Assembly (NCBI GenBank): GCA_052034005.1 | Contig: JBPOJB010000040.1 | Location: forward strand, 1 to 64,000 | Source: JAAYDI01 sp052034005 | Lineage (GTDB): Bacteria; Planctomycetota; Planctomycetia; Pirellulales; Pirellulaceae | Reading direction: 5' to 3' | Length of the DNA stretch: 64,000 nucleotides | Shown here: positions 25,937 through 34,726 of the stretch, piece after piece | Layout: the number at the start of each line of letters is the position of its first letter | Position numbering within the stretch: position 1 is the first letter of the stretch | The notes under the pieces: model-generated | What the model saw: the letters and a program-made list of their open reading frames with translations, nothing else | What the model was told of the DNA's origin: nothing | The model's database searches: none | Position numbers and translations under genes: made by a program

Positions 25937-28033
25937 TCAATCGTCCTCTTCTTCTTCGAGTTTGGCCTTGGCGATGATATCCTGCTGGACATTCGGCGGC
26001 ATGACATCGTAGCGGCTGAAATCCATCGTGAAGCTCCCCTGCCCGCCCGTCATGCTCGAGAGCGTGCGGGCGTAGGTGGTCACGCTGCGCAGGGGGACTT
26101 CGGCATGCACGGTCTGCATGCCGCCGCCGGCGGAATCGCTGCCCGAGACGCGTCCGCCGCGGCCCGACATGTCGCTGTACACGTCGCCGACGTTGGCTTC
26201 GGGGATCGTGATATCGAGCTTGACGACCGGCTCGAGCAGCACCGGCTTGGCCTGCTGGAACACGTTCCGGAACACCATGGAGGCGGCCGTTTTGAACGCG
26301 GCTTCCGAGCTGTCCACCGGATGATGCTTGCCGAAGTGGACTTCCACGCCCACATCCTGCACCTGGTAGCCGGCGATGACGCCCCGACTGAGCCGGTCTT
26401 TGAACCCCTTTTCGATGGCCGGCATAAAGTTGCCGGGGATCACTCCGCCAACGACGGAGTCGATCCACAGGAAGTTGTTGGCCTCGTCGTAATGGTATTC
26501 CTTCAGTTGCGGGAAGTTGGCTTTCGTGGCGTATTCCTCGATGTTCGTGCCGCGCGGCAAGGGGAACATCCGGATATGCACTTCCCCGAACTGGCCGCGG
26601 CCGCCCGTCTGCTTCTTGTGCCGGTAGCTGCCTTCGGCCTTGACCTGGATCGTCTCGCGGAACGGGATCTTGGGCTCCTTGGTGTCGACTTCGAGTTTAT
26701 CGCGGCGTGCGAGTCGTTCGCGGATGACCGTCAGGTGCAGTTCGCTCATGCCGGTGATCACCAGTTCCTTGGTCTGGGTATCGCGATCGAGCCGGAACGT
26801 GGGGTCTTCCTCCACGACTTTGTGCAGCGCGCCGGAGAGCCTGGTTTCGTCGCCGCGGCTCTTGGGCGTCACGGCCAGGCCCACCATCGGCGTCGGGAAC
26901 TCGATCGGGGGGAACCGCCAATCCCCTAATACCGCGCCGGTGGACAGTTCCTCCATCTTGGCGACTGCCAGGATCTCGCCGGGCCCCGCCTGATCGATCG
27001 GCTGCGTGTCTGCCGCCTGCACGCGCAAGGGCTGGCCCAGCTTGACCGGCTTGCGCGCCGTGCTGAGCGGCACCATGTCGTCCCGCTTGAGCGTGCCGGA
27101 GTAGATCCGGATGAAGCTCAGCTTCTGCACAAACGGGTCGATGCGGGTCTTGAACACGCGCGCCACCAGCGGCCCGTTGGGGTCCGCCTGCACCTGCATC
27201 TGCGACTCGCCCTTGGTCACGGTGCGCGGCCGGGCGTCGGGCGGCAGGCCGCAGGAAGCCATCACGTCGAGCAGTTCGGCCAGCCCCACGCCGGTCTTGC
27301 CCGAGCAGCAGACGATCGGCACCAGGGTCCCTTCCGCAATCGCCCGGACGATCAGGCCGGAGAGCTCTTGTTCGCTCGGCGGCGTACCCTCCAGGTACCG
27401 CTCCATCACGCCTTCATCCACCTCGATGATCGACTCGACCAGCGGATCGTGGATCTCGTGCGGGTCGACCAGCGCGCCGGCCGCATCATCGGGCACGTGC
27501 AGCGTGCTGACGACGCCTTTGAACGTCGCCCCGTGACCGATCGGGACGTTCAGCAGCACGCAGGCCTGGCCCCACAGCTCGCGGATCGCATCGACCAGCT
27601 TCGGGAAGTCGACGTTCTCCCCGTCCATCTTGTTGAGCACGATCATGCGTCCCAGCCCCGCCTTGCCCGCCTCGGCAAAGACGCGTCGCGTGTTGACTTC
27701 GATCCCCGCTTGGGCATTGACCACGATCAGCGCCGTGTCCACGCCGTGCATCGCGCCGATCGCCTGGCCAATGAAGTCGGGGTAGCCGGGCGTGTCGAGC
27801 ACCTGGAAGTACTTTCCAGCGTGCTCGAAATGGACCACCTTCGCCTCGATCGTGTACTTGTGGTGTCGCTCTTCCGGATCGAAATCGCAGATGCTCGTCC
27901 CGTCGTCCACGCTCGGGTGCGCGTTGACCGCACCGGTCTTCGTAAGCAGGTGATCGACGAGCGTCGTCTTGCCACATCCACCATGCCCACAGATCACGAA
28001 GTTGCGAATGTCCTGAATGCTCGCTTTCGCCAT
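25937..28033 (-). CDS. EF-G-like translational GTPase (EF-G paralogue)
   Basis: The 698-residue protein has the full EF-G plan: a P-loop G-H-G-G-C-G-K-T-T near residues 16-24, DTPG, NKMD, and later domains including TGGRGQFGEV. The P-loop differs from the AHIDAGKTT of EF-G proper and is typical of the EF-G-like (FusA2/EF-G2) paralogues found in many bacteria, so it is probably not the main elongation factor. Role in the cell unknown; ribosome recycling or stress translation are guesses. The ATG at 28033 opens MAKASIQDIRN. Confidence 0.85.
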   Translation of the reverse strand: MAKASIQDIRNFVICGHGGCGKTTLVDHLLTKTGAVNAHPSVDDGTSICDFDPEERHHKYTIEAKVVHFEHAGKYFQVLDTPGYPDFIGQAIGAMHGVDTALIVVNAQAGIEVNTRRVFAEAGKAGLGRMIVLNKMDGENVDFPKLVDAIRELWGQACVLLNVPIGHGATFKGVVSTLHVPDDAAGALVDPHEIHDPLVESIIEVDEGVMERYLEGTPPSEQELSGLIVRAIAEGTLVPIVCCSGKTGVGLAELLDVMASCGLPPDARPRTVTKGESQMQVQADPNGPLVARVFKTRIDPFVQKLSFIRIYSGTLKRDDMVPLSTARKPVKLGQPLRVQAADTQPIDQAGPGEILAVAKMEELSTGAVLGDWRFPPIEFPTPMVGLAVTPKSRGDETRLSGALHKVVEEDPTFRLDRDTQTKELVITGMSELHLTVIRERLARRDKLEVDTKEPKIPFRETIQVKAEGSYRHKKQTGGRGQFGEVHIRMFPLPRGTNIEEYATKANFPQLKEYHYDEANNFLWIDSVVGGVIPGNFMPAIEKGFKDRLSRGVIAGYQVQDVGVEVHFGKHHPVDSSEAAFKTAASMVFRNVFQQAKPVLLEPVVKLDITIPEANVGDVYSDMSGRGGRVSGSDSAGGGMQTVHAEVPLRSVTTYARTLSSMTGGQGSFTMDFSRYDVMPPNVQQDIIAKAKLEEEEDD

Positions 28034-28083
28034 GACCGGAATCCCTTGCTTCGCTTGCCGCCAATGGAGTCGTTGAGTTGTTG

Positions 28084-28806
28084 CTAAGACCCTTCCGCCG
28101 CGGAGAGCGCGTCGCCCAGCGCCAGGCTGCCCTCGTAGAGCGACCGCCCGATAATGCACCCTGCCACGCCCGTCCCCGCCAGACGCCGGACATCCTCGGC
28201 CGTGGTCACTCCGCCCGACGCGATCACCGGCACGGCACCCGCGGCCGCCACCATCGCCGCCATCGCCCCGAGATTCGGGCCGGCCAGCATCCCGTCCTTC
28301 GCAATGTCCGTATACACGATCCCCGCCACCGGCTCGCCGACCCACTGCCGGGCCAGCGCCGTCGCCTCGACCTGGCTCGTCTCCAGCCAGCCGTCGGTCG
28401 CCACACGCCCGTCGCGGGCATCAATTCCAACCACCAGCCGGTCGGGATACTTCCGGCACATGGCCCGGAACCAGGCCGGGTCCTTCAGCACCTGCGTTCC
28501 CACCACCAGACGCTGCAGGCCTAGCCCCAGCAGATCGGCCACCGTGGCCTCGTCGCGAATCCCACCGCCGAGCTGACATGGTACCGGGACCGCATGGATA
28601 ACGGCCGCCACGGCCGCGCGGTTCGCCACGCCCCCGCCACGCGCGCCATCCAGGTCGACCAGGTGCAACTGCCGCGCGCCGGCGTCCACCCACCGGCGCG
28701 CCATCGCCGCCGGGTCCTCACCGTAAACGGTCTCTTGGCGGTAGTCCCCCTGCCGCAAGCGGACACACTTGCCGCCGCGCAAGTCGATGGCCGGCCAAAT
28801 CTGCAT
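28084..28806 (-). CDS. hisA: Phosphoribosylformimino-5-aminoimidazole carboxamide ribotide isomerase
   Basis: The 240-residue (beta/alpha)8 isomerase of histidine synthesis. Catalytic Asp residues lie in WPAIDLRGG (Asp8) and GIDARDG. Further typical stretches are QLGGGIRD, VYTDIAKDGM and VIASGGVT. It stands alone with no other his gene beside it. There is no obvious RBS; the bases before the ATG (CCTCCTG) look like anti-SD, not SD. The EF-G-like gene follows after 50 bp and may be co-transcribed. Confidence 0.95.
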   Translation of the reverse strand: MQIWPAIDLRGGKCVRLRQGDYRQETVYGEDPAAMARRWVDAGARQLHLVDLDGARGGGVANRAAVAAVIHAVPVPCQLGGGIRDEATVADLLGLGLQRLVVGTQVLKDPAWFRAMCRKYPDRLVVGIDARDGRVATDGWLETSQVEATALARQWVGEPVAGIVYTDIAKDGMLAGPNLGAMAAMVAAAGAVPVIASGGVTTAEDVRRLAGTGVAGCIIGRSLYEGSLALGDALSAAEGS

Positions 28807-28853
28807 CAGGAGGACACCCTGTCATTGCCGCAGCAGGATTGACGAAAACCGGC

Positions 28854-28882
28854 AATATGCCACACGAGCGCCCGCTTGACAA
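28854..28882 (-). promoter_or_regulatory. Candidate promoter of hisA
   Basis: Leftward TTGTCA, 17-base spacer, CATATT, about 48 bp upstream of the hisA ATG. Confidence 0.4.
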
Positions 28883-29080
28883 GGCCCGGCAGATGGGCGT
28901 CCGCCGACTCGTTCGCAGGCCCGTTCCCCGAACGAAGGGCGCGGCACCAACCGCCCTTTGGGCCGCCCGCCCGGCTCATCCTCGAACAGTCCGACCCCCT
29001 CGACCCTCCAGGAATCTGAAATCGCGTATGGGCGCACCTCGAGTCCGCCGCGCGCATCCGAACACACATCGCCCGGCCGC

Positions 29081-30187
29081 CTACCGCCGGTCGCCGATCG
29101 CCTCTTCGATCAGCCGGTAAGCTTCCTGCCGCACATCGTTCGGGAAGTCGTGCCCGCAATCGGGATGCCGCACGACCAGGCGCCCGGCGGCACCGAGCAG
29201 GGCATAGACCGGCTCGGCCGCCGCCACGCACCGGTCGACGCTGGCGGCCTGGAAGTTGTCGTCGTGCTGGGGTGCGTTGATCATGACGGTGCGGGGGGCA
29301 AGGGCTCCGAGCAATTCCGAGAAGTCGAACGGGATCCGGTCCAGTTCGCCGCGGTAGTCCGACAACCGAGGCATGTAGCGGATCTGGCACCAGCCTTGTC
29401 CGAAATACCAGTTCCGCGTGTCGCCCGCGTAATAGTCGAAAAACGAATCGAACCCGCAACTGGTCACCACGATCGCAATGCGCTGGTCGAATACGGCCGT
29501 GAAGATCGCGTTGTGGCCGCCCAGCGAGTGGCCGATCGCCGCCACCCCACGCGACATCTCCACGCCGGGCAACGCGGCCAGCACGTCGACGGCCCGCAAG
29601 TTGTCCCAGATGGCCTTCATCGTGCCGCTCGTGTAGCCCAATCGATCGAGGTTCGGCCAGTAGTCGGCCAGATGCGGATAGGACGGCGAGATCGTAACGA
29701 AACCGCGCTCCGCAAGCTCCGCGGCATATTGCCGGTTGGCGCGACCGCCCAGCCCGACGACCACACCGTGCCCGATTTCGTTGTCCGTCGGATGCAGACA
29801 CAAGACGGCCGGCGCTCGGCGCTGCCCGGCCAGGACGCCGTGCGGGATGCACAGGTACGCCGGAGTCCGCGAACCGGACTCGGATTGGTAGGTGATCAGT
29901 CGCCGCACGTAGCTGCCGACATCCACCTCCTCCACGACCTGCATGTCGAGCGGCACGAGCTGATCGCGGCTCGGCAACCGCCCCATCACCTCCTGCATGC
30001 CGGCGACGATGGCCGCCCGTCGAATCAACCATTGGTCGGCAGTCGTGATCGGCTGCACGACGCCTCGTGCATCGAGGAACTCCAGCAACCGGAACCGGTC
30101 CAACCGCGGCGACTCTCCGGCCGCCGCCGCCATGCAAGACCATGCCAACACCCCGGTCGTCACCGCCGCGTGCACCGTGAGCCGCAT
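29081..30187 (-). CDS. Secreted alpha/beta hydrolase
   Basis: The 368-residue product has a signal peptide (MRLTVHAAVTTGVLAWSCMA, cut near AAAGES) and an alpha/beta hydrolase core: an oxyanion-type AVLCLHPT, nucleophile elbow GHSLGG, a candidate acid in NAPQHDDNF and a candidate His in DCGHDFP near the C-terminus. Similar exported proteins in planctomycetes are annotated as acetylxylan esterase or dienelactone hydrolase-like. The substrate is not predictable. The ATG at 30187 follows a G-run RBS. It is 41 bp downstream of the OmpA-like gene on the same strand. Confidence 0.82.
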   Translation of the reverse strand: MRLTVHAAVTTGVLAWSCMAAAAGESPRLDRFRLLEFLDARGVVQPITTADQWLIRRAAIVAGMQEVMGRLPSRDQLVPLDMQVVEEVDVGSYVRRLITYQSESGSRTPAYLCIPHGVLAGQRRAPAVLCLHPTDNEIGHGVVVGLGGRANRQYAAELAERGFVTISPSYPHLADYWPNLDRLGYTSGTMKAIWDNLRAVDVLAALPGVEMSRGVAAIGHSLGGHNAIFTAVFDQRIAIVVTSCGFDSFFDYYAGDTRNWYFGQGWCQIRYMPRLSDYRGELDRIPFDFSELLGALAPRTVMINAPQHDDNFQAASVDRCVAAAEPVYALLGAAGRLVVRHPDCGHDFPNDVRQEAYRLIEEAIGDRR

Positions 30188-30228
30188 CGCCACGTCCCCC
30201 CTGTCGCTCGCGAATCGCCCACAGCTCG

Positions 30229-31050
30229 CTAATCGAGCGACTGCGGGTAGATCACCAGTTCGATGCGCCGGTTCTTAGCGCGACCGGCATCCGTCGCATT
30301 AGAAGCTCGCGGATGGTTGGCGCCCAGCCCCATGATGAACAACTGCCGGGCCGGCAGGTGGTTGCGACGCGTGAGGATGTCGAAGACGGCCAGCGCCTGC
30401 ATGGAGGACAGCTGGTGATTGGTCGTTGCCCCGCTGAAGGTCGGCGCGCTGTCCGTATGGCCTTCGATCGCGATCCGCTGCCGCGGGTAGTTCCGTGTCA
30501 CCGCCTCCGCCACTTTGTCCAGATAGGCGTAGGCGTTCGGGACCAGTTGGACGGTCCCCGCCTGGAACAGCTCGTCCGCCGGCATCTCGATCCGAATCAC
30601 GTCCTGCTCCTGCCGGACCTCCGTCCCCGGGATATCGATAGTCGCCAACGCCTCGCGGACACTATTGTTGGCTGTGATCGTGGCGCCGCCCTGCTTGCGC
30701 GTGGAAGCCTGGAGCATCTGGACGCTCTTCTCGGCGTCCTGCCGAGCCAGCTGCGTCTCGCGCAGCTGGTTGGCCGTCTCGCGCAGCTGCTGCTGCAACA
30801 GCTGAGTCTGGTCCCGGAAAACCTGCTGCTGCTGCTCGGATTGGGCCAATCGGGTATGCAGGTCGCGATTGCTGACGTCCAACTCGCTCACACGCCGCTG
30901 CAACTCCTGGACTTGGGACTGATACGCAGCGCTCTGCGGCGTCTGGAACGCCGCCTGCTGCTGCGGCGTCAGGAAAGGGTTCTGATTGCAGCCGCCTAGC
31001 ACCAGCCCGGCCAAGACCAGCAACCACGCGTGACGCGTTGGGCATCGCAC
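30229..31050 (-). CDS. OmpA/MotB-domain lipoprotein
   Basis: A 273-residue lipoprotein with lipobox LVLGG-C21. A Gln-rich coiled coil (approximately residues 45-130, with YQSQVQELQRRVSELDVSNR and QQQQVF) joins an OmpA-like peptidoglycan-binding domain whose signatures are IAIEGHTDSAP and NRRIELVIYP. It probably anchors the outer membrane to peptidoglycan. The GTG at 31050 is chosen because AAGGAG lies about 9 bases upstream and the lipobox follows correctly. Confidence 0.88.
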   Translation of the reverse strand: MRCPTRHAWLLVLAGLVLGGCNQNPFLTPQQQAAFQTPQSAAYQSQVQELQRRVSELDVSNRDLHTRLAQSEQQQQVFRDQTQLLQQQLRETANQLRETQLARQDAEKSVQMLQASTRKQGGATITANNSVREALATIDIPGTEVRQEQDVIRIEMPADELFQAGTVQLVPNAYAYLDKVAEAVTRNYPRQRIAIEGHTDSAPTFSGATTNHQLSSMQALAVFDILTRRNHLPARQLFIMGLGANHPRASNATDAGRAKNRRIELVIYPQSLD

Positions 31051-31210
31051 GGCATGGCTCTCCTTGCGCGAGTTCCTCGGACACCGTGCGCACGACCGCC
31101 CGGGTGCGCACCGTGACCCCTCCAATTGCGGCGCGGATCGTACCACCCTCGGCCTACCAGAGCAAGAGCGAAAACCGCGGGGTTGACCACGGCGACGCCG
31201 GGCGGCAGGC

Positions 31211-31720
31211 TCAGGGCAGCCTGTGCGGGCCCATCATCCGCCACGCCGCGTGGGGGTCCGGGTAGGTCCCGTAGAACCGCTTGATGAAGTGACGGCGCCG
31301 GCTCCCGGGCAGATGCGATTCCCAGCCCCAGCGGTGCAGCAGCCGGTCGGAGATCCGTAGGTTGCGCACCTCCGCGACCATCGCGTCGGTGCCTTTGAGG
31401 CGCGCGATCTCGTCGAGGATCACCAGCGACGAGCGGAACGTGCGGAACGTCGCGCCGTGACTGGACACGATGTACTTAAGCGCCAAGAACCGCCGATGCC
31501 GACAGGGCTGGTTGTAGTACAGCCAGCAGAAGTCGCCGCCGCCGCGCCGGCCTGACCGGCAGCAGGCCGGCCACAGATCGGTCGGTGCGAACACCCGCGG
31601 CCATGGACGCAGCCGGACGCCCACCAGCACACCCTGCTCGACCACGATCACGCCGTACGGGTGACGACGCAGCGCGTCCGCCTCCGCGCGAAGGTCGTGG
31701 ACTGTGTGGAAGAGACGCAT
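31211..31720 (-). CDS. Hypothetical 169-residue protein
   Basis: Not recognised. Basic, with Cys at CC and CW (PACCRSG, GDFCWLYYNQPC) and a His/Arg-rich middle (HRRFLALKYIVSSHG); ends PHAAWRMMGPHR. No signal peptide or membrane segment. The RBS AGGGAG about 11 bases before the ATG lies in a set of short tandem repeats (31724-31761). It lies between the prepilin peptidase and the OmpA-like gene on the same strand. Confidence 0.55.
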   Translation of the reverse strand: MRLFHTVHDLRAEADALRRHPYGVIVVEQGVLVGVRLRPWPRVFAPTDLWPACCRSGRRGGGDFCWLYYNQPCRHRRFLALKYIVSSHGATFRTFRSSLVILDEIARLKGTDAMVAEVRNLRISDRLLHRWGWESHLPGSRRRHFIKRFYGTYPDPHAAWRMMGPHRLP

Positions 31721-31723
31721 GGG

Positions 31724-31761
31724 CTCAACGCTCCCTGTTCAACGCTCACTGTCCAGCGCTC
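31724..31761. repeat. Three imperfect ~14-bp tandem repeats before an orphan gene
   Basis: The units CTCAACGCTCCCTGT, TCAACGCTCACTGT and CCAGCGCTCGG run in tandem just upstream of the start of the 169-residue gene; its RBS is part of the first unit. They could be binding sites for a regulator or replication-slippage products. Confidence 0.35.
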
Positions 31762-31818
31762 GGTATTTCCATTTTCGGTCAACCCACTGCGGCCGCGATT
31801 GGTCGGGATCGGACGATG

Positions 31819-33111
31819 TCAACAGCCAAACACCACGTCGCGCACGAGTCGCCAGAGCCAGAGCATGATCCCCATGAGCACCAGGCAGCCGGCCAACAGG
31901 GCGGGGATGAACCAGCCGAGCGAGAACATGAGTCGAGCCCAGTGGTTCCAGATGGCATCCCATCCCAACACGACGATCAGCGTGGCCAGGCAGAGGTACG
32001 GCCCGAACGCAATGTGCCGTTGACCAGTGATGATCCGCTGCGCGGCGGCGATCAGCAGCGCCGTGAACGGGGCACAGAAGAAGATCAGGAACGCAGCCTG
32101 CCAGCCGACGAACGCACCGATCATGGCCATCAACGTCACATCCCCGAACCCCATGGCTTCCACTTGCAGCGCGTGGCCACCGACGATCCGCACGGCCCAG
32201 ATCAAACCGCCGCCGAAACACATGCCAACGATCGATGACAGCAGGCTCTCCCAATGCGTGCCACCCCACCGCCACGTGGCCGCGACCAGCAGCGACGCGG
32301 CGGCGCCGAGCACCGCGGGGACCCGCCACGTCCGGTGCCGCACCACACTGACCACCATGTAGATCAACGCCTTCCACACCCCGCGGCGCATGGTCCACGT
32401 CTTATGGAGGATGGCAAAACACCAGGCCCAGATCCCGGCCAGCCCGATCGCGAGCCCGGCCGGTCCGTCCAAGGCCGGCGGCCAGGACAACGGCCCGCCG
32501 AGACCATCACGCCACTGCCAGGCCGTCGTGGAGGAACTCAAGACCAGGTGGTGCACCTCGACCTCGCCCAGCAACGATTCGTAGATCGTCGGCAGGGCCA
32601 CGACCGGCAACAGGGCGGACAGGACCAGCGCGACCATCGTCCCCGATACCGTGATCTCGTCCGGAATCGTCTGCTCATCAAAGTCAATGCAGGTCGCCAC
32701 GATCATCAGCGACACGAGGATCAGGTGGCTCAGGCACTGGGCGTGCAGCGTCAGGGGGTCCGGTATCCCGATGCCGGACCCCGCCGGCCAGAGCCAGCGC
32801 CGGTCCACCTCGCCCCAATACAACAGGGCGAAGCCGATCCCCGTGGCCAGTTCGATCAGCAGCGGACGGATCCAATAGCCGGCGCCGTGCCACGCCGCTT
32901 CACGGCGCAGGCGCCACCAACCCAAGACCGGCAGGCAATCCAGCCTGTGCCGGCCCGGCGCCCCCGCCGGCGGCGGCGCCCAGGGGCCCAGCGCACGCGG
33001 GAAACAGGCCAGGCGGTAGATGCCTCGGTTGAGCCATCTGCCAACCAGTGCGCCGGCCACGAACAGCACCGCCAGGCGGACCTCGATCGGCAGGTCAACA
33101 ATGGCAGCCAC
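31819..33111 (-). CDS. Type IV prepilin peptidase-like membrane protein (A24)
   Basis: A 430-residue protein with the two catalytic Asp motifs of the A24 peptidases: ATCIDFDEQTIPDE and MGFGDVTLMA (the second a GFGD variant of GxGD). It has about 8 membrane segments. The usual N-terminal CxxC zinc site of PilD is missing; instead a region starts MAAIVDLPIEVRLAVLF. A long non-family insertion lies between the motifs (about residues 175-260). The GTG at 33111 has AAGGGAG upstream. No pilin or secretion genes lie nearby. Confidence 0.8.
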   Translation of the reverse strand: MAAIVDLPIEVRLAVLFVAGALVGRWLNRGIYRLACFPRALGPWAPPPAGAPGRHRLDCLPVLGWWRLRREAAWHGAGYWIRPLLIELATGIGFALLYWGEVDRRWLWPAGSGIGIPDPLTLHAQCLSHLILVSLMIVATCIDFDEQTIPDEITVSGTMVALVLSALLPVVALPTIYESLLGEVEVHHLVLSSSTTAWQWRDGLGGPLSWPPALDGPAGLAIGLAGIWAWCFAILHKTWTMRRGVWKALIYMVVSVVRHRTWRVPAVLGAAASLLVAATWRWGGTHWESLLSSIVGMCFGGGLIWAVRIVGGHALQVEAMGFGDVTLMAMIGAFVGWQAAFLIFFCAPFTALLIAAAQRIITGQRHIAFGPYLCLATLIVVLGWDAIWNHWARLMFSLGWFIPALLAGCLVLMGIMLWLWRLVRDVVFGC

Positions 33112-33170
33112 TCGACACTCCCTTTCTCGGTTACTGCGCCCGCCCGCTCATGGCCCTCGGGACCGGAAGG

Positions 33171-34655
33171 TCAGAACTTCGCTGCGCCGATCGCCCGCTT
33201 GAGCGCCAGTCGCATGACTTCCATCGGCGGTTCTTGATTCGTGAACACCTTGAACTGCAACGCGATTTGCCGGACCAGCATATCCACGCCGGTGACCACG
33301 TGACAGCCCTTGAGGCGTGCTTCTTTCACCAGCAGCGTCTGCTCGGGGTTGTAGACCGCATCGAGCACCAGCCAGGCGCGGCGCAGCTGCGCTGTGGCGT
33401 AGGGCGTCTCGTCGACGTTGGGATGCATGCCGACCGGTGTGCAGTTGAGCAGCATGTCGGTCTTCACGCTGTAGCGGCTCTCCCATTCCACCGCTCGGCT
33501 GTCGGTCGCTTCGGCCAGCTCTCTGGCGCGCTCGAACGTCCGCGACGCGATCACCACATCGACGCCCAGCTGGCGCAGCCCATATACCACGGCCTTGGCG
33601 ACGCTGCCGGCGCCGAGCACCAGGCCGCGCCGGCTGCTGAGCGGGTTCTCGGATTTCACGCCCGCCGCCCGCAGCAGCCCGGCCATGGCCGCGCGGTGGT
33701 CGGTGTTGTAGCCGAACGTCGACCGATCGTCGTGGAACGCCACCGTGTTGACCGCCCCGATTTGGTCGGCCGCCTTGTCCAGCTTGTGGAGGTTCTTGAG
33801 CATCGCATCGCGGTGCGGCGGCCCGACCGACAAGCCGTGCAGGTCCCATTCCTGGCTATCGTGCAGGAAGCTCGACAAATACTCGCGCGGCACGCGGAAC
33901 GGCACGCAGACGCTGTTGATCCCCAACGCGCGGAAGGCGGCGTTATGCAGCAGCGGCACGATGCTCTGACCGATCGGGTCGGCCATGTATCCGTACACCC
34001 GCGTGTCCGCTCGGATGTCGTCGTAGTGGTAGATGTCCTTCATCTGCCCGAAGCTCAGCTGTCCCGGCGCCAGGGCCCGCTCATGGTGGAACGTCGCGTA
34101 GGTGAACGGCGCACCGAACTTGCCGGCCAGGATCCGCGACGGGATCCCGATCTCGCCCATGCAGATCCCCACGGTCGGGACGGTGCTGTTGCGGATCAGC
34201 CGCAGCATCCGCACGTTGTCGTGCGGCTCGTTGGCCATCGTGGAGATCTTGACCACGTCCGCGTCGAGCCGCGCGAGCCGCGCATGGATCTCCTCCAGGT
34301 TCTCCGGCGTTTCCCGGAAGTTGTGCAGGCTGATGATCCGCTTCGTCTTGCCGTAGAGCGGGATCTTGTCGGCGACGTCCGCTTCCAGATCGACATACTC
34401 CACACCTTCCGCGATGGCGGCCCGCAGCAACATCAGCCGCGATTCCTCGCTCCCCTCCCACTTACCCTGGTCCTCCAGCCGGCGGCAGGTGACGATCACC
34501 GGGCACCCGCGTTCGCGAAACAACCGCTTCAGATTGATCTGCCGACGGATGTAGTCCAGGCGGATTTCGACCAGCTGAGCGCCCTGTTCCACCAGGTGCC
34601 GGTGTTCCGCCATCACGTGCCGGTGACGGCCACGCGCAATGCTCACGCAAATCAT
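33171..34655 (-). CDS. aroDE: Bifunctional 3-dehydroquinate dehydratase / shikimate dehydrogenase
   Basis: A 494-residue fusion. Residues 1 to about 215 are a type I dehydroquinase with His in IISLHNF, Schiff-base Lys in VVKISTMANEP and the Arg in GIPSRI. The second half is shikimate dehydrogenase: YGYMADPIGQSIVP, NTD in GYNTDH (catalytic Asp kept) and a GAGSVAKA dinucleotide motif. At the place of the catalytic Lys of the VTxPxK motif the protein has SVGPPHRDA, so Lys is replaced by Arg. It makes two consecutive steps of the shikimate pathway, if the second half is active. Confidence 0.88.
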   Translation of the reverse strand: MICVSIARGRHRHVMAEHRHLVEQGAQLVEIRLDYIRRQINLKRLFRERGCPVIVTCRRLEDQGKWEGSEESRLMLLRAAIAEGVEYVDLEADVADKIPLYGKTKRIISLHNFRETPENLEEIHARLARLDADVVKISTMANEPHDNVRMLRLIRNSTVPTVGICMGEIGIPSRILAGKFGAPFTYATFHHERALAPGQLSFGQMKDIYHYDDIRADTRVYGYMADPIGQSIVPLLHNAAFRALGINSVCVPFRVPREYLSSFLHDSQEWDLHGLSVGPPHRDAMLKNLHKLDKAADQIGAVNTVAFHDDRSTFGYNTDHRAAMAGLLRAAGVKSENPLSSRRGLVLGAGSVAKAVVYGLRQLGVDVVIASRTFERARELAEATDSRAVEWESRYSVKTDMLLNCTPVGMHPNVDETPYATAQLRRAWLVLDAVYNPEQTLLVKEARLKGCHVVTGVDMLVRQIALQFKVFTNQEPPMEVMRLALKRAIGAAKF

Positions 34656-34726
34656 CGGAGGATCCAGTAACGGTGCCGCTGCGACTTTGCCTTCATTCTA
34701 CTTCCAACCCGCAACGTGTGCAGCCA

